DNA of 19,477 nt. It comes from Chloroflexota bacterium (GTDB lineage Bacteria > Chloroflexota > Anaerolineae > Promineifilales > Promineifilaceae). The stretch spans positions 1 to 19,477 of the forward strand of contig QQUD01000890.1 of NCBI GenBank assembly GCA_008501785.1, read 5' to 3'. Positions 1 to 7,740 of the stretch are shown piece after piece. Position numbers and translations under genes: made by a program. The notes beneath the pieces were generated by a model, which was not told where the DNA came from, searched no databases, and saw nothing but the letters and a program-made list of their open reading frames with translations. Position 1 is the first letter of the stretch; every line of letters starts with the position of its first letter.

Positions 1-1574
1 AGTTTAAAATCATGATATCCCACGTAAATAGTGCCATCTGCCCCGATCACCGGTGAGGAGCTGACAGTACTACCGGTGGCAAAATCCCATTTTTTGGTAC
101 CGTCCGCCGGGTTGATGGCATACAACTTCCCGTCACCAGAGCCTACGTAGATTGTGCCGTCCGCCCCGATTGCCGGTGAGGATAGGACAGAACTACCGGT
201 GGCAAAATCCCATTTTTTGGTACCGTCCGCCGGGTCGAAGGCGTACAGCTTTTTATCATAAGAGCCAACATAAATGGTGCCATCCGCCCCAATAGCGGGT
301 GAGGAGTAGATTGGACCATCAGTGGCAAATGCCCATTTCAAAGCGGGTGAGTCTGGGCCGTTGTAGGGGCTGCGCCCGGTGTGGCTGCTATCATGGCGGA
401 ACATCGGCCAGGCCGCCGGGATGCCGTAGCGACTGAGTTCCACGCGGGGCGTGGCGGCATAATTGGCATGCACCACGTAGGGCACATTTTGGCTGTCCAA
501 CGCCAGGCTGCTGTTGAACCCTGGCTCATCTGTGCTGGTTAAGGTGGTCAGGGTGGGGCTGGTGCAGCTGGCATCGCCGCACACGGCCAGTTTCAGGAAG
601 GTGCTGCTGCTTGCTGTCCCCTGGTAAGCGATTACCGGCCAGCCGCTGCCGTTGAGCGCCAGGGAAGTGAATGAGCCAACAGTCCCATTGCTGTCGAGGG
701 TGTGGAGTGTTTTATTCGTGCAGGCGGCGTCGCCGCAGATTGCCAGTTTCAAATCCTCGTTGTTGTTGTCGTAGTAGCTGATCACGGGGTATTCGGCGCT
801 TGTCAGGGCGATGGATGAATCTGACCCAACATTGCCGCTGTTGTCAACATTTACCGGGGTTTGGGTAGTGCAGGTGGCATCGTTACAGATCGCCACTTTT
901 AATCCGAAAGGAATGCCAGACGCGTAACTGATCACCGGATAGCCGCTGGCCGTCAGCGCCAAGGACGGATAGTACGCATCCGAATCTAACGTTTGAATGG
1001 TTTTGCCGGCACAGGTGGGGTTACTGCAAATGGCTGCTTTCAAATCATTTCCGCTGTTGACATCCTGGTAGGCGATCACAGGCAGGCCGGTGCCAGTCAG
1101 CTGCAAGGCGAGGTCGACAACCGTGGCGCTGCCGTCCACCAGGGTGGTGGTGTTTCCACTGGCACAGGTAGCATCACCGCAGACGGTGAACTGAAGATAA
1201 TCATTTTTATCGGTGTAGGCGATTACCGGGTGGCCGCTGCTGTTGATGGCCAGGTCAAGCGCGCTGTCGGCCCCAGCGCCGTTGGAATCGGCCGCAGCGA
1301 CCACCGTGGTTGCTGCGGCGGTGCAGTTGGAACCAGAACAAACTTCTAGTTTCAGATTGTTACTGCTGTCCAGGTAGGCAACCACTGGATTGCCGCTGCG
1401 ATTTAGCACAAAGGCATGGATGTCTGAGTCGTCGGCCACCGTGTTGGTGGTGATAACGGTTTGAACTGCTGCTGGGGCATTGGTTGATGCATTGGCTTTG
1501 TTGTTGACAATTGTTGTCAGGATCAAGGTGAGGCAGCCCATTACGAGCAGGGGGATTAAACTTTTTAATTTCAT
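1..1574 (-). CDS. Secreted repeat protein: six Cys-x4-Cys repeats followed by PQQ-like beta-propeller blades (3' end outside window)
   Basis: Open frame from ATG at 1574 to the window edge, 524 codons without a stop. GGAG lies six bases upstream of the start. Residues 1-30 form a signal peptide (MKLKS, then LIPLLVMGCLTLILTTIV, ending near NKANA). Next come six repeats of roughly 50-60 residues, each carrying an LK-x3-C-x4-C core (CSGSNC, CGDATC, CSNPTC, CNDATC, CGDAAC, CGDASC) and a 'SLAL..SG.PVI.Y' strand; each Cys pair could form a disulfide outside the membrane. After WPMFRHDSSHTGRSPY the sequence changes to blades of 41 residues of the type 'SSPAIGADGTIYVGS...LYA..PADGTKKW', characteristic of PQQ-like/BamB-type propellers. 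No enzymatic residues are recognisable; an extracellular or surface binding role is inferred. Divergent from the lacI gene, and not evidently part of the C1 cluster. Confidence 0.85.
   Translation of the reverse strand, partial: MKLKSLIPLLVMGCLTLILTTIVNNKANASTNAPAAVQTVITTNTVADDSDIHAFVLNRSGNPVVAYLDSSNNLKLEVCSGSNCTAAATTVVAAADSNGAGADSALDLAINSSGHPVIAYTDKNDYLQFTVCGDATCASGNTTTLVDGSATVVDLALQLTGTGLPVIAYQDVNSGNDLKAAICSNPTCAGKTIQTLDSDAYYPSLALTASGYPVISYASGIPFGLKVAICNDATCTTQTPVNVDNSGNVGSDSSIALTSAEYPVISYYDNNNEDLKLAICGDAACTNKTLHTLDSNGTVGSFTSLALNGSGWPVIAYQGTASSSTFLKLAVCGDASCTSPTLTTLTSTDEPGFNSSLALDSQNVPYVVHANYAATPRVELSRYGIPAAWPMFRHDSSHTGRSPYNGPDSPALKWAFATDGPIYSSPAIGADGTIYVGSYDKKLYAFDPADGTKKWDFATGSSVLSSPAIGADGTIYVGSGDGKLYAINPADGTKKWDFATGSTVSSSPVIGADGTIYVGYHDFK
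69..235. repeat. Near-identical 123-bp period inside the propeller-coding region
   Basis: A 44-bp stretch at 69-112 recurs exactly at 192-235, spacing 123 bp (41 codons), one propeller blade. The exact DNA match suggests recent blade duplication or gene conversion rather than only protein-level conservation. Confidence 0.8.
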
Positions 1575-1683
1575 GTCGCTCTCCAGTTTTTGCGATTTAC
1601 ATAACATGTGGGTTGTTTTTTTATTCTGTAACGATTTTTCATTTTTTCCTGTCACTATGGGGGAGGCATTTGTGCTCCACTTT

Positions 1684-1712
1684 TATTAACGTGTCCCACA
1701 ATTTTGTGGCAA
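1684..1712 (-). promoter_or_regulatory. Probable sigma70-type promoter of the secreted repeat protein gene, with internal inverted repeat
   Basis: On the minus strand TTGCCA (1712-1707) and TTAATA (1689-1684) are separated by 17 bp, about 110 bp upstream of the ATG at 1574. The spacer holds the inverted repeat CCACAA-TT-TTGTGG (1696-1709), a possible regulator site. Assigned from motif spacing only. Confidence 0.4.
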
Positions 1713-2089
1713 GTTAATTTGACTTGGCAGCATGAAATAAGGCAGCTATTTGTGCTAACCAATACGGTGGAAAACGAACGCTTCACCTATTAAGTTTTTC
1801 TACTACAAAGTGCTCCTCGTGCCCGCAAACGAAAGTGTTGAAACTTCAGGCTTAAGATACATTAATGCATTCTTAATTAAAATAGTTCCACAGTCATACG
1901 GCTCGACTTGATCTCATAAAAATGTTTTTATGGTCGATTGGTGGGGTGGCGAGTGTGGTGTGGAGTACTGAAAATTGGGGAGTTGGGAGGGGCAACCTGG
2001 CGGCGGGAAAATTTGTTTTTGGGAGAAAACGGCCGTTTCCTTCCCCAAAGCACAGCGTGTGCAGTATGTACACATCTTTCGTAAACAGC

Positions 2090-2119
2090 TTGACAATTTA
2101 TAGGGTGCTATGGTATTCT
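2090..2119 (+). promoter_or_regulatory. Promoter of the LacI regulator gene
   Basis: A perfect -35 TTGACA (2090-2095) is followed after 18 bp by TATTCT (2114-2119), with a TG two bases before it (2111-2112) as in extended -10 elements. Transcription would start near 2126, about 45 bp before the ATG at 2172. Confidence 0.65.
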
Positions 2120-2135
2120 GAAACCGGTTTCAGAA
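2116..2135. promoter_or_regulatory. LacI-family operator overlapping the lacI promoter
   Basis: A perfect 20-bp palindrome with core TGAAACCGGTTTCA and a central CpG, the layout bound by LacI/GalR-family dimers. It covers the -10 element and predicted start site, so the neighbouring regulator very probably represses its own transcription. I found no second full copy ahead of other genes in the window; an operator for the sugar-binding gene would lie beyond 19477. Confidence 0.7.
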
Positions 2136-2171
2136 AATGATTCACAAATAAACTACTATTAGGATTTACCT

Positions 2172-3200
2172 ATGTCTCGACCTACTATCGCTGATGTTGC
2201 ACGTGAGGCGGGTGTGTCAAAAGCAACTGTTAGCCGTGTGATGAGTGGGCGCTCTGAATACATGCGTGATGCCACTCGTGAGCGTGTTGAAAAAGCTATT
2301 AAGCGCCTGAATTATCGTCCAAGCAGTGTGGCTCGCAGCTTAACTTCAAAGCGCACCAACACCGCTGGCATTCTTATTTCAGATGTGGGCAATCCATTTT
2401 ATCCTGAAGTGATTCATGGCGTAGAAGATACTGCTTTCCAAGATGGGTATGACGTGTTTTTATGCAACACGAACTATGATGAAAAACGCGGCATGGCGTT
2501 TGTCCGTTCGTTGATCGATAAACGTGTCGATGGCGTCCTGATCATGTCGAGCAGCATGTCCGATAGGTGGTTAGAAGAACTGGCTCGAAACAATGTTCCG
2601 GCATTAGTATTAGATTGGGAAGTAAAAAATGCGAAAGGTAATTTGTGCCTGCTCCGAGTCGATTACCGGAGGGGTGTCCAGCAAGCTGTTGACCATCTCA
2701 TCGAATTAGGCCATCGTCGTTTTGTACATGTTAGCGGACCCATTGAATTGCGCACTTCACGTTGGCGGCAGAGAGCATTTTTATCAGCTTTGAAAGGGTA
2801 TGGTATTCCGGAAAAAGATATTTTGATTATTGAAGGCGATTTGCGCATCGACGGCGGTCGGGCGGCAATGCAGGTTATTGCGCAACAGAAGGGACGATAT
2901 ACGGCCGTTTTCTGTGCCAACGACCTGATGGCAATGGGTATTCTATCCGAAGCCCGCGCACACAATATCAAAATACCAACAGACATGTCCGTCATTGGAT
3001 TAGACAATATTTGGTTGGCAACCCAAACCGATCCGCCATTAACTAGCGTCACGCTGCCACGCTACCAAATCGGACAAACGGCCATGCAACTGCTGTTTGA
3101 ATTAATGAAAAACCCTCGGGCAAAGGATGCAGAACCACTCTTTTCCCGATTGGAAACAGGCCTGACCATACGAGACTCGACAGCGCCTGTACCAGACTAA
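2172..3200 (+). CDS. LacI/GalR-family transcriptional regulator
   Basis: 342 residues, the usual family length. An N-terminal helix-turn-helix (about residues 4-24: TIADVAREAGVSKATVSRVM), a hinge helix with NYRPSSVARSL (about 48-58), then a periplasmic-binding-protein-like sensor domain beginning 'AGILISDVGNPFYPEVIHGVE' and containing 'DHLIELGHRRFVHVSGP' and 'AVFCANDLMAMGIL'. The family binds a sugar or sugar phosphate as effector. The start at 2172 is supported by AGGA just upstream and by the motif starting four residues in. It heads the plus-strand catabolic set, and a matched palindrome sits in its own promoter. The sensor domain resembles the substrate-binding protein fold of the ABC transporter opposite, so one sugar may be sensed and imported by the same locus (inference). 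Confidence 0.95.
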   Translation: MSRPTIADVAREAGVSKATVSRVMSGRSEYMRDATRERVEKAIKRLNYRPSSVARSLTSKRTNTAGILISDVGNPFYPEVIHGVEDTAFQDGYDVFLCNTNYDEKRGMAFVRSLIDKRVDGVLIMSSSMSDRWLEELARNNVPALVLDWEVKNAKGNLCLLRVDYRRGVQQAVDHLIELGHRRFVHVSGPIELRTSRWRQRAFLSALKGYGIPEKDILIIEGDLRIDGGRAAMQVIAQQKGRYTAVFCANDLMAMGILSEARAHNIKIPTDMSVIGLDNIWLATQTDPPLTSVTLPRYQIGQTAMQLLFELMKNPRAKDAEPLFSRLETGLTIRDSTAPVPD

Positions 3201-3288
3201 CTAAAAAGGTAAGTTACAAGCAATCTGATATGCCAATTTGTGCATAAGGAAAACCTCTATGCTTGTTTAAGCTTGCCACATTTTGACC

Positions 3289-3333
3289 AACCTCCCGGAG
3301 GTGCAAGGCAAAATGCCACAAGTCCGGGAGGTT
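3289..3333. repeat. Hairpin with AACCTCCCGGA arms between lacI and the ferritin-like gene
   Basis: AACCTCCCGGA at 3289-3299 pairs with TCCGGGAGGTT at 3323-3333, with an inner GGCA/TGCC stem (3307-3310, 3314-3317). It ends just before the RBS AAGGAG (3341-3346) of the next gene. It could act as a lacI terminator/attenuator, or be one of a dispersed family: related elements are at 4710-4742 and 9650-9704. Confidence 0.65.
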
Positions 3334-3352
3334 CTTTCTAAAGGAGATAATC

Positions 3353-4699
3353 ATGCAAATTCCACCACTTGCCGGATTGGCAACCTATGAAGAAGCCGCT
3401 CGCGTTGGCTATAGTGTTGAAGAAAATGTCGCTCGTTTTTTGCGCTATGCGTGGATCGAAAAACGGGCTATGGAAGTTGGTTTATATTGGCTGGCTTCAA
3501 CACCTGAATGGGAAGTGAAAGAAGCGCTGGGACTGCATTTAAGCCTCGATGCAGATCACGCCGCTGATATTCGTGTGCGAGTTGGCGAAATGCGAAACCC
3601 TGTACCGCGCATGGATGTTTGCCCTGACCCAGCCATCGACCAATTTTTTGACGAATTACTGACAGCGCAAGATACCGTTGAAAAAATTGTGGGACTGTAT
3701 GGCGTTTTGAAACCGGCTTTGCTGGCAGCATACCGCGCCCATTTTGCTAAAAGCAATCCCATCATGGACCATCCTACTCGGTACATGATTAAGCATATTT
3801 TGGTTGATGAAGAGGAGATGAATGTGTGGGGGGCAATGGCGGTAACGGCCGTTACCCACACCCCATCCGCACAAGCCAAAGCCGACCAATGGCAAGCGCA
3901 TCTCAACGCCTTTTTGCAAAATATGGGTGGCATCATGGGCGACCAAGAAAAACCAGCCGAATTACCCGCCAGTCGAGCTGTCGAACCGTTTACACCCGAT
4001 TTCTTTCCTCAACGCGATGACCGCTTTGCCATGAAATGGAACTTCATCAATCCACAGCGGCAAGTGTCAATGAACGAAGCCGTGCCGCTCGATGAGCGCA
4101 TCATCGCCCTCATGTGCCGCCGCGTCGTCGAGATGGACGTGCCCGAATACATGACGCGCATCATTGCCGAATCAAAAGGTGAGCCGTGGGAATATTACGT
4201 CGAACTGACTCGCCAGCTTTGGGATGAAGTGCGTCACGCTATGTTAGGCTCCATTTATTTTGAAAATCGCGGTGTCGATTGGAAAAAACATATCGCCATT
4301 CATCCCGGCATGTCGATTCGGCTGGGCACATTGAATGTGAAAGATGCACACAATGTACTCTACGCCATCGAACAAAACTTAATGCCTGCCAAAACCGGTA
4401 AAAAACTGGAATACCAAATCAGTGTCAATGCCAACAGCCCGCTGGCCGCACAAATTCAAGATTACGACTGGGCCGATGAAGTGTTGCACGTCCACACCGG
4501 GCGCAAATGGCTGCTGCCCAAAACTGGCCTGCCCTCTGGCGAAGCTGTCAAAAAAGGCTGGGCACTGCGCGCAGAAACCGTAGATGTGCTTGAAAAGTAC
4601 GATGATCGCGGCGAACAGAAAAACTGGTGGCCGGAATTTGTGCAAGAAGTTTTGGGACGTGAAACGGCGCATGAAGAATTCAATTTAGTGCGGATGTGA
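3353..4699 (+). CDS. Ferritin-like diiron protein, function unknown
   Basis: 448 residues, soluble, strong RBS AAGGAG seven bases upstream. I cannot name a characterised homologue. The sequence is helical and rich in metal-ligand patterns: H62, D66 and H69 in a DADH motif, D152-E154, and two Glu-x2-His motifs, E292-V-R-H295 (LWDEVRHAML) and E376-V-L-H379 (WADEVLHVHTGRKW), with carboxylates E260 and E340 placed as in the first and third helices of a four-helix diiron bundle. Such folds include ferritins, oxygenases/oxidases and proteins of the DUF455 type. It is the first gene after the regulator and precedes an alcohol dehydrogenase, so an oxidative role on the same substrate is conceivable, but iron storage or a structural role cannot be excluded. 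The family assignment is by motif only. Confidence 0.75.
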   Translation: MQIPPLAGLATYEEAARVGYSVEENVARFLRYAWIEKRAMEVGLYWLASTPEWEVKEALGLHLSLDADHAADIRVRVGEMRNPVPRMDVCPDPAIDQFFDELLTAQDTVEKIVGLYGVLKPALLAAYRAHFAKSNPIMDHPTRYMIKHILVDEEEMNVWGAMAVTAVTHTPSAQAKADQWQAHLNAFLQNMGGIMGDQEKPAELPASRAVEPFTPDFFPQRDDRFAMKWNFINPQRQVSMNEAVPLDERIIALMCRRVVEMDVPEYMTRIIAESKGEPWEYYVELTRQLWDEVRHAMLGSIYFENRGVDWKKHIAIHPGMSIRLGTLNVKDAHNVLYAIEQNLMPAKTGKKLEYQISVNANSPLAAQIQDYDWADEVLHVHTGRKWLLPKTGLPSGEAVKKGWALRAETVDVLEKYDDRGEQKNWWPEFVQEVLGRETAHEEFNLVRM

Positions 4700-4709
4700 T
4701 CGGGCAATT

Positions 4710-4742
4710 AACCTCCCGGAGGTGCCGCACCTCCGGGAGGTT
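4710..4742. terminator. Perfect inverted repeat of 16-bp arms followed by TTTT
   Basis: AACCTCCCGGAGGTGC (4710-4725) and its exact complement (4727-4742) are separated by one base and end in TTTT. Each arm also holds CCTCCCGGAGG, which is self-complementary around a single C, so cruciform or two-hairpin folding is possible. It lies in the 56-bp gap between the ferritin-like and dehydrogenase genes; it may reduce read-through or protect message ends. Same family as 3289-3333. Confidence 0.7.
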
Positions 4743-4755
4743 TTCGGAGCGACTC

Positions 4756-5832
4756 ATGATCAAAGCAAAAGCAGCCATCACTGATGGCTTCGGCAATGTG
4801 ACAATCGACACCATTGAGGTGTATCCACCTGAGCAAGATGAAGTGTTGGTGGAAATCAAGGCAGCAGGCGTTTGCCACACCGATTATATCTACATGTCAC
4901 GCGAGATTCCGCGCATTTTGGGGCATGAAGGGGCTGGCATTGTGCAGCAGGTTGGTCCCGGCGTGATGCATGTGCAGCCGGGTGACCGTGTCTTATTAAA
5001 CTGGGCAACGAACTGCGGCACATGTTTTCAATGCCAGCGTGGTAATTACAGCCTTTGCGAAAACCGGTGCCGGGTACCAAATGAGCGGTCATTGTACAAA
5101 GGCGAAGGAATTGAGCGAGCGTTTTATCTGGGAACCATGTCCACGCATACCGTTGTGGCGAAACAGGCGGTTAACAAAATTGAGGTAGATGTCTCATTTC
5201 CATCAGCAGCTATTGTGGGCTGCGGGGTGATGACTGGGTATGGGTCTGTGGTGAATACGGCAAAGGTTGAACCGGGCAGCAATGTGGTGGTGATTGGGGC
5301 TGGTGGTGTTGGTTTGAATATTGTGCAGGGGGCGAGGATTGCCGGTGCTGGCAAAATCATTGCGGTTGACATTAACCAAAGCAAGCTGGAAATGGCAGTT
5401 CAATTTGGTGCAACGCATATCTTGCTTGCAGACCGTGACGATGAAGGGCTGTTGAACGCAGCAGAAAAAATCAAGGCGATGACCGGTGGGCGTGGGGCTG
5501 ATTATGCGTTTGAGGCAACGGCCGTTACCTCCCTCGGTGCCGCTCCATTAGCCATGATTCGTAACGGTGGCGTTGCCGTGCAAGCCAGCGGTATCGAAGA
5601 AGATTTAACGATTAACATGCGCCTGTTTGAGTGGGACAAAGTGTACATCAATCCTCGATATGGTATGTGCCGTCCAGAGATCGATTTTCCGCGCCTGTTC
5701 CGACTGTACGAAAAAGGTGATTTGCTGCTCGATGAACTTGTAACCCGCACTTATAAATTAGAAGAACTGCCGCAAGCGTTTGCCGATATGCACACCGGCA
5801 TCAACGCCAAAGGCGTGTTGGTGATGGAGTAA
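4756..5832 (+). CDS. Zinc-dependent medium-chain alcohol dehydrogenase (formaldehyde-dehydrogenase-like)
   Basis: 358 residues from ATG 4756 (CGGAG at 4745-4749); a start 60 bases further upstream would run back through the hairpin and is unlikely. Catalytic zinc ligands C40 (VCHTDY), H57-E58 (GHEGAG) and C156 (VGCGVMTGYGS); structural zinc Cys at 87, 90, 93 and 101 (CGTCFQCQRGNYSLC); NAD-binding GAGGVG at 181-186 with D205 ending the second strand, which favours NAD over NADP. The layout is that of class III/glutathione- or mycothiol-dependent formaldehyde dehydrogenases and benzyl-alcohol dehydrogenases. The next gene, four bases downstream, is an esterase-D-like hydrolase, the same pairing as FrmA-FrmB in formaldehyde oxidation. 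Substrate not determined; oxidation of another alcohol or of a sugar-derived alcohol is possible. Confidence 0.85.
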   Translation: MIKAKAAITDGFGNVTIDTIEVYPPEQDEVLVEIKAAGVCHTDYIYMSREIPRILGHEGAGIVQQVGPGVMHVQPGDRVLLNWATNCGTCFQCQRGNYSLCENRCRVPNERSLYKGEGIERAFYLGTMSTHTVVAKQAVNKIEVDVSFPSAAIVGCGVMTGYGSVVNTAKVEPGSNVVVIGAGGVGLNIVQGARIAGAGKIIAVDINQSKLEMAVQFGATHILLADRDDEGLLNAAEKIKAMTGGRGADYAFEATAVTSLGAAPLAMIRNGGVAVQASGIEEDLTINMRLFEWDKVYINPRYGMCRPEIDFPRLFRLYEKGDLLLDELVTRTYKLEELPQAFADMHTGINAKGVLVME

Positions 5833-5836
5833 TTGT

Positions 5837-6634
5837 ATGTCACGTTTTGGCAAGATTGAACTGTCCGACCCACGATTTGAACCGCAGCATCTGCGCTTTT
5901 TGACATTTAACAGCCCCGCACTGGGTGGACGGGGTGATGTGGCTTTGTTTGTGCCGCCAAACAGTGAGCAGATGACTAATTTGCCGCTGGTGGTGCTGCT
6001 GCATGGCGTTTATTGCAGCCATTGGGCGTGGGCATTGAAGGCTGGGGCGCATCTCACCGCCGCAAAATTAATTGAATCTGACGACATCCCGCCATTGGTG
6101 TTGGTGATGCCATCGGATGGCCTGTGGGCAGAGGGCAGCGGCTATGTGCCGCATGAGTCGGCTAATTACGAAGCGTGGATTGTTGAGGATGTGATTGATT
6201 GTGTGCGAGAGATATTGCCTCAGTTGGGTGTAGAAACTTTCATCGCCGGTCTTTCCATGGGTGGCTACGGGGCATTGCGACTTGGCGCAAAATACCCGGA
6301 TCGCTTCCAAGGTATTTCAGCCCATTCATCCGCTACCAACCTGGACAGCCTCAATGAGATCATTACCCGGCATCCGATTCCTTACCAATTCGACGAGACT
6401 GACGATCCATTCATCTTGTATTGGATGAAAAAACATCGCGCACAACTGCCGCCTATTCGATTTGATTGCGGGCACGACGATAGATTGCTCGCTCACAACC
6501 GACAATTGCACCAGCAATTATTACAAAACGACATTTCACATCAGTACGAAGAGTTTCCCGGCGACCACAAATGGCCGTACTGGGAAGAACATCTAAAAGA
6601 CACTTTAAGATTTTTTGGAGAAATAGCCAAATGA
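5837..6634 (+). CDS. Alpha/beta-hydrolase of the esterase D/putative esterase family
   Basis: 265 residues without signal peptide. The nucleophile elbow GLSMGGYGALRLG gives S140, an acidic CGHDD near 211-215 supplies the Asp, and H244 in GDHKWPYWEEH supplies the His; LLHGVYCSHWAW (55-65) is the oxyanion-side motif. This is the Esterase (PF00756-type) family that includes S-formylglutathione hydrolase and also acetyl/feruloyl-type esterases. The RBS GGAG overlaps the end of the dehydrogenase gene, and the ATGA overlap with the next gene indicates translational coupling. Next to a formaldehyde-dehydrogenase-like protein, hydrolysis of an S-formyl thiol is a reasonable guess; deacylation of an imported esterified sugar is the main alternative. 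Confidence 0.85.
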   Translation: MSRFGKIELSDPRFEPQHLRFLTFNSPALGGRGDVALFVPPNSEQMTNLPLVVLLHGVYCSHWAWALKAGAHLTAAKLIESDDIPPLVLVMPSDGLWAEGSGYVPHESANYEAWIVEDVIDCVREILPQLGVETFIAGLSMGGYGALRLGAKYPDRFQGISAHSSATNLDSLNEIITRHPIPYQFDETDDPFILYWMKKHRAQLPPIRFDCGHDDRLLAHNRQLHQQLLQNDISHQYEEFPGDHKWPYWEEHLKDTLRFFGEIAK

Positions 6635-7653
6635 CAAATTTAACACGAAAAGAGAGAATGCACCGCGCTGTCACTTATCAAGACGTAGACCGCATTCCTA
6701 CCCAAATTAATTACACGCCCGGCATGGGTCAGAAAATGGCCGAACATTTCAACGTTGCCGTAGCAGACCTGCCTGATTTTCTTGACAATCACATGGTGCG
6801 TGTGGATATGGACTTTCCCGGCGTTCTCAGCGACGATGGTAAGGTCAAGTTTGATTGGTGGGGCGTCGGTTTCGACACAAAGGAAGAAGGATATTTTGCG
6901 TCCGTTAATCCGCTGGCCAAAAACAACGATTTGGACAGCTATCCCTGGCCTGATCCGAACGATCCCAATCTTTTGTTGAGCGCAGAAAAAACGATCAAAG
7001 AGAAAGGGGATGACTATTTCATCACGCCAAACTTTGGATTTGTGTTGTTTGAACGAGCGTGGACGCTGCGCGGGTTTGAGCAGTTTTTCATGGACATGGC
7101 GACTGATCCTGTTTTTGCCAATGAACTGTTTGATCGGATTACCGACATTCAACTGCAATTGATTCATCGCTATATCGATTTGGGTGTGGCTGGTGGTTAT
7201 TTTGGCGATGATTATGGGGCGCAAAAGAATTTGCTGTTCTCGCCGCGCATGTGGCGCAAGTATATTAAGCCGCGTTTGGCGAAACTGTTTGCCCCGTTCA
7301 GAGAGCGCAACATGCCTGTTTTGATGCATTCTGATGGCCAAATTCAAAAGATTTTGCCTGATTTGGTGGAAATTGGATTGACAACGTTAAATCCGGTGCA
7401 GCCGGAGGTGTTGGATCACAATTGGCTGATCGAGAATTTCCAAGGCAAGCTGGCGTTTTATGGCGGCATTTCGACGCAAACGGTGCTGCCTTATGGGACG
7501 GAGGATGAAGTGAAAACGGCCGTTTCCGCCGCCACCACCACTCTCTCACCCAATGGCACAGGCATGCTCGTTGCCCCCTCCCACCGCATGATGACCGATA
7601 TCCCAGTAGAAAACGTAGCGGCCATGTTGGATGCATTTAAAGCATTGGCATAA
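6631..7653 (+). CDS. UroD-family methyltransferase-like protein (MtaA/CmuA superfamily) with HSDG active-site variant
   Basis: 340 residues from ATG 6631, which overlaps the esterase stop (ATGA) and has GGAG upstream; 'TRKERMHRAVTYQDVDRIPTQ' matches the usual N-terminus of the uroporphyrinogen decarboxylase superfamily. It lacks the arginine-rich features expected of a true HemE and clusters with corrinoid proteins, so it belongs with methyltransferases acting on methylated substrates or methylcobamide. The position of the zinc motif His-x-Cys is H233-S-D235-G, so Asp replaces the Cys found in MtaA/MtbA/CmuA-type enzymes; the region 'VEIGLTTLNPVQPEV' and 'FYGGISTQTVLPYGTEDEV' follow as in the family. 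It contains no obvious distal zinc Cys. It may be a methyltransferase I with altered metal chemistry, a CmuC-like partner of the fusion protein at 12875-14815, or non-catalytic. Confidence 0.85.
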   Translation: MTNLTRKERMHRAVTYQDVDRIPTQINYTPGMGQKMAEHFNVAVADLPDFLDNHMVRVDMDFPGVLSDDGKVKFDWWGVGFDTKEEGYFASVNPLAKNNDLDSYPWPDPNDPNLLLSAEKTIKEKGDDYFITPNFGFVLFERAWTLRGFEQFFMDMATDPVFANELFDRITDIQLQLIHRYIDLGVAGGYFGDDYGAQKNLLFSPRMWRKYIKPRLAKLFAPFRERNMPVLMHSDGQIQKILPDLVEIGLTTLNPVQPEVLDHNWLIENFQGKLAFYGGISTQTVLPYGTEDEVKTAVSAATTTLSPNGTGMLVAPSHRMMTDIPVENVAAMLDAFKALA

Positions 7654-7663
7654 AGTACAATTC

Positions 7664-7718
7664 GGAGTGGAGGCTTCAGCCGGAACGGTTTTAGAGAACT
7701 GGCTAAAGCCTTCACTCC
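7664..7718. repeat. Dispersed palindromic repeat, copy 1
   Basis: GGAGTGGAGGCTTCAGCC (7664-7681) pairs with GGCTAAAGCCTTCACTCC (7701-7718) with two G-T type mismatches; the loop begins GGAAC. A second copy is at 9755-9811. It sits between the UroD-like and kinase genes without breaking the operon spacing. Confidence 0.85.
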
Positions 7719-7740
7719 ACGAGAGGGGAAGGAGGCTTTA

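Larger units (their letters stand above)
1575..2171. other. 597-bp divergent intergenic region
   Basis: It separates the minus-strand secreted protein gene from plus-strand lacI. It contains the two promoters listed separately, one copy of AACGGCCGTT (2028-2037) inside an imperfect hairpin (about 2021-2044), and otherwise AT-rich sequence at 1600-1900 and G-rich sequence at 1940-2025. I see no convincing gene here; the open frame at 1922-2140 has low-complexity composition and no RBS. It is the only copy of the ACGGCCGT palindrome in the window outside a coding region. Confidence 0.6.

Noticed and set aside
1922..2140. Open frame of 72 codons upstream of lacI
   Set aside because: Composition follows a G-rich intergenic tract, no RBS, and it runs through the lacI promoter and operator.
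4696..4755. Longer N-terminus for the alcohol dehydrogenase
   Set aside because: It would translate through the perfect inverted repeat; the start at 4756 has an RBS and matches the family N-terminus.
6640..7347. Open frame of 235 codons on the minus strand inside the UroD-like gene
   Set aside because: Antisense shadow of a gene with clear family motifs; no RBS and no recognisable domain.
6631..7653. Authentic uroporphyrinogen decarboxylase (hemE) for haem synthesis
   Set aside because: No haem-pathway neighbours, no HemE N-terminal signature, and a corrinoid context with a second UroD-type paralogue.
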